From Owenia fusiformis (lineage: Eukaryota > Annelida > Polychaeta > Sabellida > Oweniidae), in assembly GCA_903813345.2 (NCBI GenBank), contig CAIIXF020000005.1, positions 12,835,375-12,899,374 of the forward strand: 64,000 nucleotides of DNA. Reading direction: 5' to 3'. Positions 11,521 through 23,900 of the stretch are shown in pieces. Position 1 is the first letter of the stretch; each line of letters starts with the position of its first letter. The position numbers and the translations under genes are program-made. Below the pieces are notes generated by a model. The model ran no database searches. It had not been told where the DNA came from and was given only the letters and a program-made list of their open reading frames with translations.

Positions 11521-13439
11521 TTCAATAAACCAACAGATTAGACAACTTTTGTCGAATTTAATTCGAAAGTTCAAGACACATTTGAAGAAACCTCCATATT
11601 ACTCGTTACTACATAGTTGAAACAGCTGACTTACAATAGCACAGTCATATGAGGAGAATATTACAGAAGGTAAAACTTTTATATTACGAAAAAATAAATT
11701 GATTAGTTTGAACAGGTACGTTAGATGTCTTTTGGTTATAAACTGTTAATAATATGACTCCAATCACCTCAGATAGTACAATCAACATCTATATATAAAA
11801 AAGCGTAAAAGAAGCTTCAAATAAAATAACAAAATTGGTAACAAAGGCTTTCTCGAGGTCCTTTACGTTTCAGAAAGTTCTGGATGTCCTACAGTATGTA
11901 CCACTAGACTCAGAGGTCGCAACTTGTTTTACGACAACATAGTATCGGGCAGTGCCGGGGTGAGCATGATTACCAATGATGACCGATGTCTGGTTTCAAA
12001 GCGGCGAAGCTGGGCCATATCAAGGTCATTTTGGGAGCAATGAGCTCAACGACTACTGCAATCACGAATAAGTTAAGTAGCCAATTAAATTATTATGTTT
12101 TCTTATGTTATTGTTTGAAATGCTAGATATCTCTTCAGGGATTTACATTACTGACAGTAGTTCGGTGCTTACAAGATTTGTTTAGAGGTCTTCTTCGTAG
12201 ATTTCAATCTATGTACGTACAAGTACTTGTACCAACATGTTATAGTGTTTCCTCAATTGGGAGGCCTTTACAAGTTCTTTTCGTATTTTACGTTCTTTTC
12301 CTCGGTATTAGAACTGAGAGATTGATGTTCAAAAGTTGATAGGTTTGTTTCACAATAGCTATTTTAGATGAACCGATTCGTTTAAAAAATAAAGGGTATA
12401 TAAAGCAGGCAGTAAAAAGAAATAATATGTATAAAGATCAAATTTAGTGGTCAATGTTCAGAATTTCAACTTGATAACAAGTAATGACATATTAGATTTT
12501 CAAATAAATACAGGTTTCAGAAAAGATCAAACCCGTTTAAACGTATAGGAGTTAGTTAAAAACGTTAATCAAAGACTCGACATGTTTTACTAACTCGTAA
12601 ACACAGAGGCTTGATTGGGAAAACGCTTTTTGGTTAGATAATCAGTTATTTAATGACTTTACAAGATGGTGATGATGATGTTTGATAGTGCTTGCACAGG
12701 CGTTATTTTCAAAGGTGAGTTTTCTCACAGTAATTGTTCAGAAAAAGAAAGCAAAATATTTCAATGTAGAAAGAGTTACACGTATAAAGTAGTTTTATAA
12801 GCTTACTTGAAATATCTTCAAAACTAGAATTGTGGTTGACAGATTATCAAAACTTAATACGAAGGCATTTGGATGTGCCCAATTTTAAAAATGTTATAGG
12901 TTAATATAGAGTTGAAATTAGAGTTTATTCCAGGGTAGACAATCGTAAAGCATTTTTGTAGATCTAGATGACAGGACAGTGAAGCTTGATTTCGAACTAC
13001 TACTTTCATCTAGAAGGTTGTTCATTAATTTTAAAACGTAATGCAATGAGAACTTTAGCGTTGCAAAAGCTTAACATTTTGACTTTAGGCTTTTAAAATC
13101 ATAAAAAGAGGCGTTTTCAAACAATCCTTTTGTGGAACAAGACCCGGGTAAAGTCAGAGTAGTTAGTTTAATTCACACGTTTTGGTGGTAAAAGTTAACA
13201 TGTATTTACTTTAAGATTTAAGATTCATTTTAAAGTTACAGTATAATCAGGCACAGGCTAAATAGTTAAAGCAATGGTTTATTTGACATAGATATTAGTT
13301 TGTTGATACAGCACATTGAAGATAATGTGCACGCTTATATTAGCAAATGCATGTATTGCGCATTTAGCACAATTGCTATAGAGACAAGCACACTGGGTTG
13401 TGTAAGAACATTCATTAACATCTTATACAGCTTAGCATA
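11521..13439. other. Interior of E1, left part
   Basis: No open frame of note, no transposase motif and no RNA gene were recognised between the left terminal repeat and the minisatellite. Confidence 0.4.
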
Positions 13440-15160
13440 TTCGAATGGACAGGTAATGACGTGCAAGAAAGCACGCCATGATATGCAGGTAAGCACATCA
13501 CTAGGTGCAGGTAAGCATATCAAGATACTTTGCTGTGGAGGTAAACAGTGATATTCAGGTAAGAATAACGTGGTGTACAAGATAACACATTGTGATCTAC
13601 ATGTAAGCACTGTAATGCTCATACAATCAAATTGTGATGAAGAGGTATTCTCACTGGGATGTGCATGAAAGCACATTGTAATATATAGGCTAGCACAATG
13701 GGATTTGCAGATCGTACACACTGATTTACAGGTGACCACACTGTGATGCATGCATAGGTAAGCATATTATTGTGACATGCAACGTGATGTGAATGTTAGC
13801 ACACCGTAATATAAAGGCAGGCATACCATTACGTGCAGGTTAGCACACTGATAGTTGAACGTACGTAGACCATTATATGCAGGTATGTACAGATAAATTA
13901 AAACAGGACGTGTATGTATGCATAACATGGCGCGTACAGGTAAGCCACTGTGATGTGTACGTAAACACACTGTGAAATGAAGGTTAACCAACTGAGATAT
14001 GTAAGTAAGCACAAAGTTATGTGATTGGTAGCACATTTTATTGTGTAGGTTAGCACGCCGTGACATGCAGGGTTAGCACACCGTGATGTGCAGGGTAGCA
14101 CACTGTGATGTGCAGGTTAGTACAGTGTGATATGTATATAAGCACGCTGTGACGTGAAGGCTAGCACACCGTGATGTGCAGGGTAGCACACTGTGATGTG
14201 CAGATTAGCACACCGTGATGTGCAGGGTAACACAACGTTATGTGCAGGGTAACACAGTGTGATGTGTATATGAGCATGCCGTGACGTGCAGGCTAGCACA
14301 CCGTGATGTGCAGGTTAGCACACCGTGATGTGCAGGGTAACACAGTGTGATGTGTATATTAGCACGCCGTGACGTGCAGGCTGGCACACCGTGATGTGCA
14401 GGGTAGCACACTGTGATGTGCAGGTAAGCACACTGTAATGTGCAGAGTAGCACACAGCGATGTGCAGGGTAGCACACAGCGATGTGCAGGGTAGCATACC
14501 GTGATATGCAGGGTAACACAACGTGATGTACAGGGTAGCATACTTTGATGAGCAGGTAAGCACGTCATGATGTGCAGGGTATCAGTGATGTACAGGTAAG
14601 CACAGCGAGATGTGCAGGTAAGCACAGCGAGATGTGCAGGTAAGCACAGCGAGATGTGTAGGTAAGCACACTGTAATGTGAAGTTAAGCACATTGTAATG
14701 TGTAGGTAAGCACACTGTAATGTGTAGGTAAGCACCCTGTGATGTACAGGTAAGCACATCGTGATGTGCAGGTAAGTAAATAGTGGTGTGTAGGTAAGCA
14801 CACTGTAATGTGTAGGCAAGCACATTGTATTGTGTAGGTTAAAGCACAGTTATGTGTAGGTAAGCACCCTGTGATGTGCAGGTAAGCACATCGTGATGTG
14901 CAGGTAAGTACACAGTGATGTGTAGGTAAGCACATCTTGATGTGTAGATATGCACACCATGGTTGCAGTTAATCACAATATGATGTGAAGGTAAGCACAC
15001 TGTGGTTTGAAGGTTAGCAAACTGTAATGCGCGGGCAAGAAAACTGGAAAATCCTTGAAACATAGGGATATACAGATGTAATGTGATGTGTATGTACACA
15101 CATTGAAATATATAGGCAAACATTGGGATGTTCAGGTAAACATTGAGATGTTTAATAGGT
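13440..15160 (+). repeat. 22-bp minisatellite carrying consensus splice donors
   Basis: The unit is 22 bp, consensus GTAAGCACACTGTGATGTGCAG. It is most regular from 14580 to 14940 and decays at both edges; about 75 units fit in the span. The unit junction reads CAG/GTAAGC, the consensus metazoan 5' splice site, and exact CAGGTAAG occurs at least a dozen times. Because the unit lacks stops in most minus-strand phases, several overlapping minus frames stay open with Cys/His/Tyr-rich repeats. These are by-products of the array, not genes. Confidence 0.9.
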
Positions 15161-16168
15161 AAACTCGCAGAGATATTCAGATAAACATATTGAGAAATGC
15201 ACGTGAATACACCAGGTTATATATGATAGTGCACAAATGAGAATTGCTAACGACATTTCTATATATGTGAGATTACGATGTATATGCTGACACAAGTTTA
15301 TAGTTTAGACGTGTGTAATGTACCACTGCATAATAATTACAATTCACAGGTAAACATGTCATGATAGGCAATATACAACCTGATGATTTCTATATGTATT
15401 TCATTGGTCAATTACTTTTCAGGTATTTTGATCTGGATGGTGTCCATTTATATTGAACAATTTTCTTTAGATATTGCTGAATTGCAGATGAGCTGTTGGA
15501 AAATCAGTGAATCGTTCACGAATAGATTTATTGTTAAAGATATTGTTGTAATTATACATTTAAAATTTGTTAATGGATATATTTCCAGACTGGTAGAGCA
15601 GTAATTAAAGTAAAGTAATGTTTATATGCCGAACTAAGGGATTTTGGCACAGATGTTGCAAGCACCGTTGTGCTAAAGGGCTGATCAACACAACTTAAAG
15701 AATGTACAATTGCCTTGTGACAGATATGTTGTCAAATCTGACATAGGATGGATATACGTCATATGGACTTCATAACATTTGTGATTCAACATCAGTCAAA
15801 TATATCAGCGATGGGACATTTGAACTGATATTCAAACAATCGCAGACGGAGCCAGTTACAGCATTGTTTCTTATGATTCTTCCTAACACGAAGCGATCAT
15901 TGAACTTTATACCTCTTGGAGACATTGCAATGTGTAACTTAGGGTTTGCTGCTTTTTGCTTTACATTGAGATGACATTATATTTTAGCATTGGTTCAGTG
16001 TAAAATAATTCAAATACTGACCGACATTTAAAGACAGGATTGTTGAATAAGTATTTCTGCCGAAACTGATACTTTTATCTATAAAGTGTTGGTATCTAGA
16101 ATCTGTGGATTCAAATTGACATAATCAATTTATTGTTCTATATCTTTCCCGTTCTTTAGATTTTCTGT
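15161..16168. other. Interior of E1, right part
   Basis: No gene recognised. One stop-to-stop open stretch of 75 codons (15747-15971, plus strand) contains segments such as ISDGTFELIFKQSQ and PNTKRSLNFIPLGD but has no upstream start or known family match, so it was not called. Confidence 0.35.
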
Positions 16169-16243
16169 GTGCCAAGTGCTCTCATTCCTTGAAACTGAAA
16201 GTTGGTGTTATGTTGAATGACGGGTAGTGATGAGAGAATAGAA
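16169..16243. repeat. 75-bp terminal repeat, copy 1 (right end of E1)
   Basis: No difference was seen from 16838-16912 over GTGCCAAGTGCTCTC through GAGAGAATAGAA. It is followed directly, with no spacer, by the 184-bp left-end repeat of E2. Confidence 0.9.
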
Positions 16244-16912
16244 TGCCTATTTATGTTCGGTGGAGCGTAGCGACTTTAGAACATAAATGCTTTCTATTGG
16301 CTGAACGATGAGTTCAGTTCAATGTAGAGTTATGTGAGTGAGTGGATGTTTTCGTGGTGAAGGTAGAGTGTATAGAAAGACATTCTGAGCTTTGTCACCG
16401 TGTAGTCAACACATACACTTCGTTTTAATATTCACATTACAGTGTTGTATTCGTAAATTTCAATTATTATGTATCAACTCTTGTAAGAGTATTGTTCAGT
16501 AATAATATACATGTAGATAGTGGTTTTGATTGACATACCTTTTCATCTCCAAAGAAACCTCAGTTTAGATGAAGATGGTTTCTTTTTAAAGCTTTTAAGG
16601 AGTCCTCGGTCTCTTATAATAAGAGTAGAGGTTTTAACGGTGCCAATCAGATTCACTTTATACGTATTAATAGTTCTAGGATTCACTGAGATATCATTAT
16701 ACTTTATATAGGCTTGATTATTAACGTTAATTTGATCTGTATACATACATTTTACGCACAATGAGTCCTCGATAATCGAATAAACATTTGTGTCTTGTCA
16801 ATCCCGTCTTGGGGGATAACGCTACTAATAAACACGGGTGCCAAGTGCTCTCATTCCTTGAAACTGAAAGTTGGTGTTATGTTGAATGACGGGTAGTGAT
16901 GAGAGAATAGAA
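16244..16912. mobile_element. Element E2: 669-bp relative abutting E1
   Basis: Left end 16244-16427 and right end 16838-16912 match E1 base for base as far as read. The 410-bp interior is unrelated to E1 and non-coding. E2 sits head to tail against E1 with zero spacer. The ends look freshly copied, so amplification was recent. Confidence 0.7.
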
Positions 16913-17544
16913 CAATATGTCAACAGCTAGTCGCGCAAAAATCAATCACCACGAATTACTGTTTCATTTTTTGACATTGAGTGCTCTCTTCGAGATTGAT
17001 TATTTCATTTTATACTAATTCGACATTTTCACTTCATTTCAGAATTTGTTGATGTCAAATTGTCAAATTTGGCCTAATTAAAAGCGACTTTAGTGATGAA
17101 AATGATTTTATCTGTACATGTATAATGAATTTTTAAGAGGTTGCTTAAATCAAATAATGTATTGCCGGGTTTCTAAACCATTTAGGCTTGGTGATCCATA
17201 ACAGACTTCCATTAATATCGTTTTATTGAGAAAGGAAGAAAACGTTTGGGATTACCAAAAACAAAACAAATGCTTCATGAGTAATCAACTAATCAAATGA
17301 GACTGTACTCACAAATGTCATGAGAAAAAGAAATGATAGTTTTAGAATGTATGAATTCAAGCCTCCAGGCTGCACTGGCGGATCTGGGGGGGTGCAATTA
17401 TAATTAGTGGGCCTTTTTGGACATAACTGGGCCTTTTAAGGCCTTATTTCTCAGTTTTAGGCCAACTTATCAAGAAAATCGCCTTAAATATGTTTTTTTC
17501 AGGATTGATATTTGATGTGCAGTGGTACAAAAATGTGAAGGTTA
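16913..17544. other. No gene; short G-rich repeat remnant
   Basis: Mostly unassigned AT-rich sequence. GGCGGATCTGGGGGGG near 17377 resembles the dispersed G-rich repeat ends seen elsewhere in the window, but only a fragment is present. Confidence 0.4.
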
Positions 17545-17722
17545 CGGACAACTCATCCCCTAGACAGCTCATCCCTGGACAAATCATCCCCTAGACAACT
17601 CATTCCCTGGATATCTCATCCCCTAGACAACCCATCCCTTGGACAACTCATCCCCTAGACATCTCATCCCCTAGACAACCCATCCCTTGGACAACTCATC
17701 CCCTAGACAACTCATCCTTTAT
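17545..17722 (+). repeat. 18-bp minisatellite, locus 2
   Basis: About ten copies of the CTCATCCCCTAGACAA-type unit, preceded by GGTTACGGA. Same unit and orientation as 9365-9485. The left flank is a decayed version of the GGTAACCGGA found at the other two loci. Confidence 0.85.
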
Positions 17723-18239
17723 CACAAATTGTAAACTTTTTTTTGGAAAATAAATATTTATTAAATACCTGTACATTTTGAATCATTCTAAATATTATTT
17801 TTCACTTTATTGACACAAGTAAAATGGTCAAACAGTCAAACAGTGCCATTAAAACTTTCATCTCTTGTCCTTATATTACGTGACTTAATATTTCATGACA
17901 AAGAATAAAGTTTTCTCTCTGTATAATTTCGAAACATGAACTTCAGTAACTTAATTTGTGACTGCTGTGAAAAAATAATCTTTGGATTAAAGAATATTTG
18001 AACTATGAACAACACATATACAATGACATCAAAAAAGCTTCAAAGGAGCTTCTTCAATCAATGTTAACATAATATTGAAATAGTATAAAATATTAATAGT
18101 AAAATTAAAGGCAAATATTTACAAAACAAATTATAGATTATTGGTTGACTTTCTCCTTGACAATACCATAGTAGTACCAAGGTATATCATAGTTTTTTAA
18201 ACAACTTTCCAGATTTCCCCTCAAGAAAGTCATTGTTCA
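17723..18239. other. No feature seen
   Basis: AT-rich spacer between the minisatellite and the palindromic element. Nothing recognised. Confidence 0.4.
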
Positions 18240-18600
18240 CTAGCTTGTACTCAGAAGGGCACCCTCAGACAACAGAATCGTCGCTTTAATACCTTACAAT
18301 TGTTATGTAAATGGAAAGAGTTAGAAGTGAAGATCATTTTTGAGGTTATGTTTATGGAACAAAAGTGAAGTATTAAATCGAGGATCTTGTCTTTTGAACT
18401 ATTTGTTCGCACACATAAACATTTTCTTAGACATATGATATTCTGCCTACAACAGGAGGAATAAGGAAAAAACAAAAATCGTACTTTTGAGGCATTTTGT
18501 TACCGAAACGGTTTGTTTACAACATTATCGAATGGATTACCAGTGCTCATGTAATATATGATTTTGAAACTTAAAAATGATCATGATAACCAAGACATTT
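18240..18600 (-). mobile_element. Palindromic element, copy 2 (one arm shortened)
   Basis: Read on the minus strand it matches the family at 9590-10045: GTTTCGGTAACAAAATG, TTTTTTCCTTATTCC, GCGAACAAATAGTTCAAAAGAC and the central AATACTTCACTTTTGTT. The second arm is cut short soon after GTATTAAAGCGACGATTCTG (complement of the segment at about 18277-18297). The 18-bp minisatellite follows on the same side as in copy 1. Confidence 0.65.
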
Positions 18601-18654
18601 AAAAATCATTTGAATAATATATGAATTAACAATATTACATTAAATTACTCAAAC

Positions 18655-18745
18655 ATGCCAAAGAATGAGTCGTCCAGGGAATGAGTTGTTCAGGGGATGA
18701 GTTGTCCAGGGATGAGTTGTCTAGGGGATGAGTTGTCCGGTTACC
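18655..18745 (-). repeat. 18-bp minisatellite, locus 3 (inverted)
   Basis: Complement of the CTCATCCCCTGGACAA array, four to five units, bounded by the complement of GGTAACCGGACAA at the right and by the complement of TTTGGCATGTTTGAGTAATTT at the left. The same two flanks bound locus 1, so the array is an integral part of a dispersed element. Confidence 0.85.
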
Positions 18746-19439
18746 AAATATGACATGGTCAGTATTGTTATTTAAACAAACAAACAAACGCTTCTGGAGG
18801 TGTTACAATTCTAAACTAGTGATAAATTTATTCATACTTCTTAATAAATGTAAAACTGTCATAGGATGATAGCGGTTGTCTGAATAACACAATATAACAA
18901 TAATAAACAATATAAAATAATATTGGATCTTTCTATTATGGCTAGTAAAGTTGCTTTCCATAATGAAAACATGTATTTCATTCATACAAATGCCGGTATC
19001 TCTTTTATGTCATCGACTCTGAAAATATGGTATGCATTGTTTTGATATAATTGCATCTGTGTAATGACTATTGAAGAGAAGTGATTTTTCATGATTTGGG
19101 AAAGTTAATCAAGTAAAAGCCACTTACACATTATAGTGAATATTATCATGCGTTGAGACTTGAATATCAAGGTTCAAATTCTCTATTCAACACAAAATGC
19201 CAGTTTGGAATATGATCAAAGACAACAGGCATCCATTTTATGATTAATTTATGAAGTTATAAGGATTTATAGATTTATTAAGCAGGTCGTATTGTTCATT
19301 TTCCAAAGTGGCAATTTGTTTTATGATGTTTACTATTTGAACAATTATTTTCTTTTGTGCCCTTAGCCTCTTATAGATCCCCATATTTGAAAGTTAGATT
19401 AACACGTAAACTTGAGCTTAAAAATTACAAACCGTATTA
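18746..19439. other. No feature seen
   Basis: AT-rich sequence without recognised features. Confidence 0.4.
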
Positions 19440-19860
19440 TCTCATCAAACGAAGTTCAGGGGGATATAGAGAATTGCTCATTTGTCCGAATTTGAAAAGA
19501 AAATACGACGAGCGGTTCTCCTAAAATTGCGATGACAAGATTTTCCAAAAAACCTTCATAATGGCCGACAGTAAACAAAATGGCTGCCCAAAAGTTGATC
19601 AGCTCTAGAACTTAAGATCCTCTATCATGTGTGGAAATTTGGAAAAAATCCGATGAGCTGTATTCCTTAAATGGCAATGACAAGACTAGAACTTGATATC
19701 CTCTATCATAATAATTTTGGAGAAAATCCGATTAGCAGTTTTCCTGAAATGGCGATGACAAAAAAGCGGGGCGATCACGATAACGATAACGATCACGATC
19801 ATGACGACTATGACGACTATATACCACCGATTGTGTGATAAAAATGGCGACCATCTTTGT
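19440..19860 (+). repeat. Decayed tandem repeat with ATCCTCTATCAT and ATGGCnATGACAA blocks
   Basis: Three diverged blocks repeat the order CTCTATCAT...GGAnAAAATCCGATnAGC...TTTCCTnAAATGGCGATGACAA. It is followed by a short GATAACGATAACGATCACGATCATGACGACTAT-like microsatellite at about 19776-19822. General style resembles the 135-bp satellite at 51 kb, but the sequences are not the same. Confidence 0.5.
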
Positions 19861-20935
19861 GTGTAGCATTGTTGTGAAAACTGGTTGCTATAACTGGAAA
19901 AGTAGTTGAGCGATTTTGTTTGAATTTTTTATGTGAATACTTAGAAGATATTTATTATGTCTAAATAATAACAATTTGGCTTATAGGCAGTACTTTTCAA
20001 AAAATATGTCGACCGTGTACCGAAATATAACAAGGACTCCAATTAGAAACCCATATAAATTCCTGAACGTGTGTAACTTCCTTAACCGAAATTTAATAGG
20101 CTAATCATGAATCAAAAAAGATTTGTTTTACTTGAAGCTTTTGCTCCCATTGAGTTGAGCAAGACTGCAAACTGATACTTGATACTTACTGCCATCTTTC
20201 TGTAAAATGAATTATATTTTAATACTTTTTTAGTCTTTGGCTAGGAGTTTAGTGCCATGTGTCCATGAGGATGGAACACAGAAATTGGTATCTACCCTAC
20301 ATCGGCCCTACACTTACATGCTTATAGCGAGATATTTTATTTTCAAATGAATAATTTTCATAGTCTGTTTTTTTTCTTATTTTATATTTCATTTGGTGCA
20401 ATTTCACAACAATTCCTAATTGATTAGACATGGGATTAATTTAATTTCTTAATCCTTCTAAGAGGTGATATGTTAAAGTCATTCCATAATTATCAGTGGG
20501 AATAATGATCCACGACCTATTCTTTTTCATACGTTTTCAGGTCCTTGATAGTCTATTCAACCTTATTCTGATAGTTGAAGTTTCTTTTACACATTATGAC
20601 TCTGACATGCATCTTCTATAACCGGAAGTGTGGTTCCATCCGCATGCGCAACCACGTTGTACTAAACATGTCTTTGTACATACAGAATGCTTGTCAAGAC
20701 ACGCTGTCATCTTCCAGTTGCTATTATAGGGTCGCATACACGACATTGTGGGGCAATCTTTTCTTCTCTCGTCACACACCTAAACGAGATAAAAAGAGAC
20801 GTGGTGTACTTTTTATTTGTATTTTCACTGGGAATCCATCCATAAAAATATTGAAAAGTACTCAAAGGGGTCATTGAAAGTCAGCAGGAAGTCTCTTAAT
20901 CTCGATGGATTTGTAACACTTGCACTGTTGAAATT
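19861..20935. other. No feature seen
   Basis: AT-rich sequence. A short Cys-rich open frame on the minus strand near 20.6-20.8 kb was considered and not called. Confidence 0.4.
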
Positions 20936-23900
20936 CACCCGTTTTGTATCATTTTTCACCCTTGGTTGTCATTATAATGTATGGATTGTCACCTGTCAAA
21001 TAATGAAGTAAAGAAATATGTAGAGCTCTTAAATCATTCACTATACAATATACGGTATGTCACATTTGTATCATTCCTTACCCTTGGTCGGCATTATAAT
21101 GTATGGATTGTCACCTGTAAATAATGTAGTAAAGAAATATATGTAGAGCTCTTAAATCATTCACTCTACAATATATGTCACATTTGTATCATTTCTCACC
21201 CTTGGTTGGCATTATAATGTATTTATTGTCAGCTGTAAATAATGAAGTAAAGAAATATATGTAGAGCTCTTAAATCATTCACTATACAATATATGTCACA
21301 TTTGTATCATTTCTCACCCTTGGTTGGCATTATAATGTATGGATTGTCACCTGTAAATAATGAAGTAAAGAAATAGGTGGAGCTCTTAAATCATTCACTC
21401 TACAATATATGTCACATTTGTATCATTCCTTACCCTTGGTCGGCATTATAATGTATGGATTGTCACCTGTAAATAATGAAGTAAAGAAATAGGTGGAGCT
21501 CTTAAATCATTCACTCTACAATATATGTCACATTTGTATCATTCCTTACCCTTGGTTGGCATTATAATGTATGGATTGTCACCTGTAAATAATGAAGTAA
21601 AGAAATAGGTGGAGCTCTTAAATCATTCACTCTACAATATTTGCCACATTTGTATCATTCCTCACCCTTGGTTGGCATTATAATGTATTTATTGTCAGCT
21701 GTAAATAATGTAGTAAAGAAATATGTAGAACTCTTAAATCATTCACTATACAACATAATGTCACATTTGTATCATTCCTCACCCTTGGTCGGCATTATAA
21801 TGTATGGATTGTCACCTGTAAATAATGAAGTAAAGAAATAGGTGGAGCTCCTGAATCATTCACTATACAATATGCGGTATGTCACATTTGTATCATTTCT
21901 CACCCTTGGTTGGCATTATAATGTATGGATTGTCACCTGTAAATAATGAAGTAAAGAAATAGGTGGAGCTCCTGAATCATTCACTATACAATATACGGTA
22001 TGTCACATTTGTATCATTTCTCACCCTTGGTTGGCATTATAATGTATGGATTGTCACCCGTAAATAATGAAGTTAGAAATAGGTGGAGCTCCTGAATCAT
22101 TCACTATACAATATACGGTATGTCACATTTGTATCATTTCTCATCCTTGGTTGGCATTATAATGTATTGATTGTCACCTGTAAATAATGAAGTAAAGAAA
22201 TAGGTGGATCTCCTGAATCATTCACTATACAATATACGGTATGTCACATTTGTATCATTCCTCACCCTTGGTTGGCATTATAATGTATGGATTGTCACCT
22301 GTAAATAATGAAGTAAAGCAATAGGTGGAGCTCCTGAATCATTCACTATACAATATACGGTATGTCACATTTGTATCATTCCTCACCCTTGGTTGGCATT
22401 ATAATGTATTGATTGTCACCTGTAAATAATGAAGTAAAGAAATAGGTGGATCTCCTGAATCATTCACTATACAATATATGTCACATTTGTATCATTCCTT
22501 ACCCTTGGTTGGCATTATAATGTATTGATTGTCACCTGTAAATAATGAAGTAAAGAAATAGGTGGATCTCCTGAATCATTCACTATACAATATATGTCAC
22601 ATTTGTATCATTCCTTACCCTTGGTTGGCATTATAATGTATTGATTGTCACCTGTAAATAATGAAGTAAAGAAATAGGTGGATCTCCTGAATCATTCACT
22701 ATACAATATACGGTATGTCACATTTGTATCATTCCTCACCCTTGGTTGGCATTATAATGTATGGATTGTCACCTGTAAATAATGAAGTAAAGCAATAGGT
22801 GGAGCTCCTGAATCATTCACTATACAATATACGGTATGTTACATTTGTATCATTTCTCACCCTTGGTTGGCATTATAATGTATGGATTGTCACCTGTAAA
22901 TAATGAAGTAAAGCAATAGGTGGAGCTCCTGAATCATTCACTATACAATATACGGTATGTTACATTTGTATCATTTCTCACCCTTGGTTGGCATTATAAT
23001 GTATGGATTGTCACCTGTAAATAATGAAGTAAAGCAATAGGTGGAGCTCCTGAATCATTCACTATACAATATACGGTATGTTACATTTGTATCATTTCTC
23101 ACCCTTGGTTGGCATTATAATGTATGGATTGTCACCTGTAAATAATGAAGTAAAGCAATAGGTGGAGCTCCTGAATCATTCACTATACAATATACGGTAT
23201 GTTACATTTGTATCATTTCTCACCCTTGGTTGTCATTATAATGTATGGATTGTCACCTGTAAATAATGTAGTAAAGAAATATGTAGAGCTCTTAAATCAT
23301 TCACTCTACAATATATGTCACATTTGTATCATTCCTTACCCTTGGTTGGCATTATAATGTATGGATTGCCACCTGTAAATAATGAAGTAAAGAAATATAT
23401 GTAGAGCTCTTAAATCATTCACTATACAATATATGTCACATTTGTATCATTCCTCACCCTTGGTTGGCATTATAATGTATGGATTGTCACCTGTAAATAA
23501 TGAAGTAAAGCAATAGGTGGAGCTCCTGAATCATTCACTATACAATATACGGTATGTCACATTTGTATCATTCCTCACCCTTGGTTGGCATTATAATGTA
23601 TGGATTGTCAACCGTAAATAATGAAGTTTAGAAATATGTAGAGCTCTTAAATCATTCACTATACAATATATGTCACATTTGTATCATTCCTTACCCTTGG
23701 TCGGCATTATAATGTATGGATTGCCACCTGTAAATAATGAAGTAAAGAAATATGTAGAGCTCTTAAATCATTCACTATACAATATATGTCACATTTGTAT
23801 CATTCCTCACCCTTGGTTGGCATTATAATGTATTTATTGTCAGCTGTAAATAATGAAGTAAAGAAATATATAGAGCTCTTAAATCATTCACTATACAATA

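Larger units (their letters stand above)
11337..16243. mobile_element. Element E1: large non-autonomous element with internal minisatellite
   Basis: The ends are defined by comparison with element E2, which abuts it. Both begin with the same 184 bp and end with the same 75 bp but have unrelated interiors. E1 holds a 22-bp minisatellite and no recognisable transposase. Read on the minus strand the element starts TTCTATTCTCTCATC and ends with a stem-loop (10-bp stem, ATTTATGTTC) close to the terminus. Shared ends around unrelated interiors, an end-proximal hairpin, an internal minisatellite and a head-to-tail tandem copy are known features of Helitron-like and Helentron elements. The terminal dinucleotides do not clearly fit, so that assignment is an inference. 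Confidence 0.55.

Noticed and set aside
13767-15123. Overlapping minus-strand open frames with Cys/His/Tyr-rich repeats
   Set aside because: They follow from the 22-bp minisatellite, which lacks stops in several phases. All phases are open at once and the peptides are simple periodic translations.
15747-15971. 75-codon stop-free stretch on the plus strand
   Set aside because: No start codon context, no clear splice sites and no recognised family. It lies inside a non-autonomous element; possible by chance.
11337-16427. Direct 184-bp repeats as LTRs of a retrotransposon
   Set aside because: The 75-bp B repeat lies immediately before the second copy and again 0.4 kb after it, which gives two elements with shared ends rather than one element between LTRs. 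No gag-pol coding was seen.
20594-20779. Cys-rich minus-strand open frame
   Set aside because: Cysteine spacing fits no family I know, there is no signal peptide, and an overlapping plus frame is equally open.
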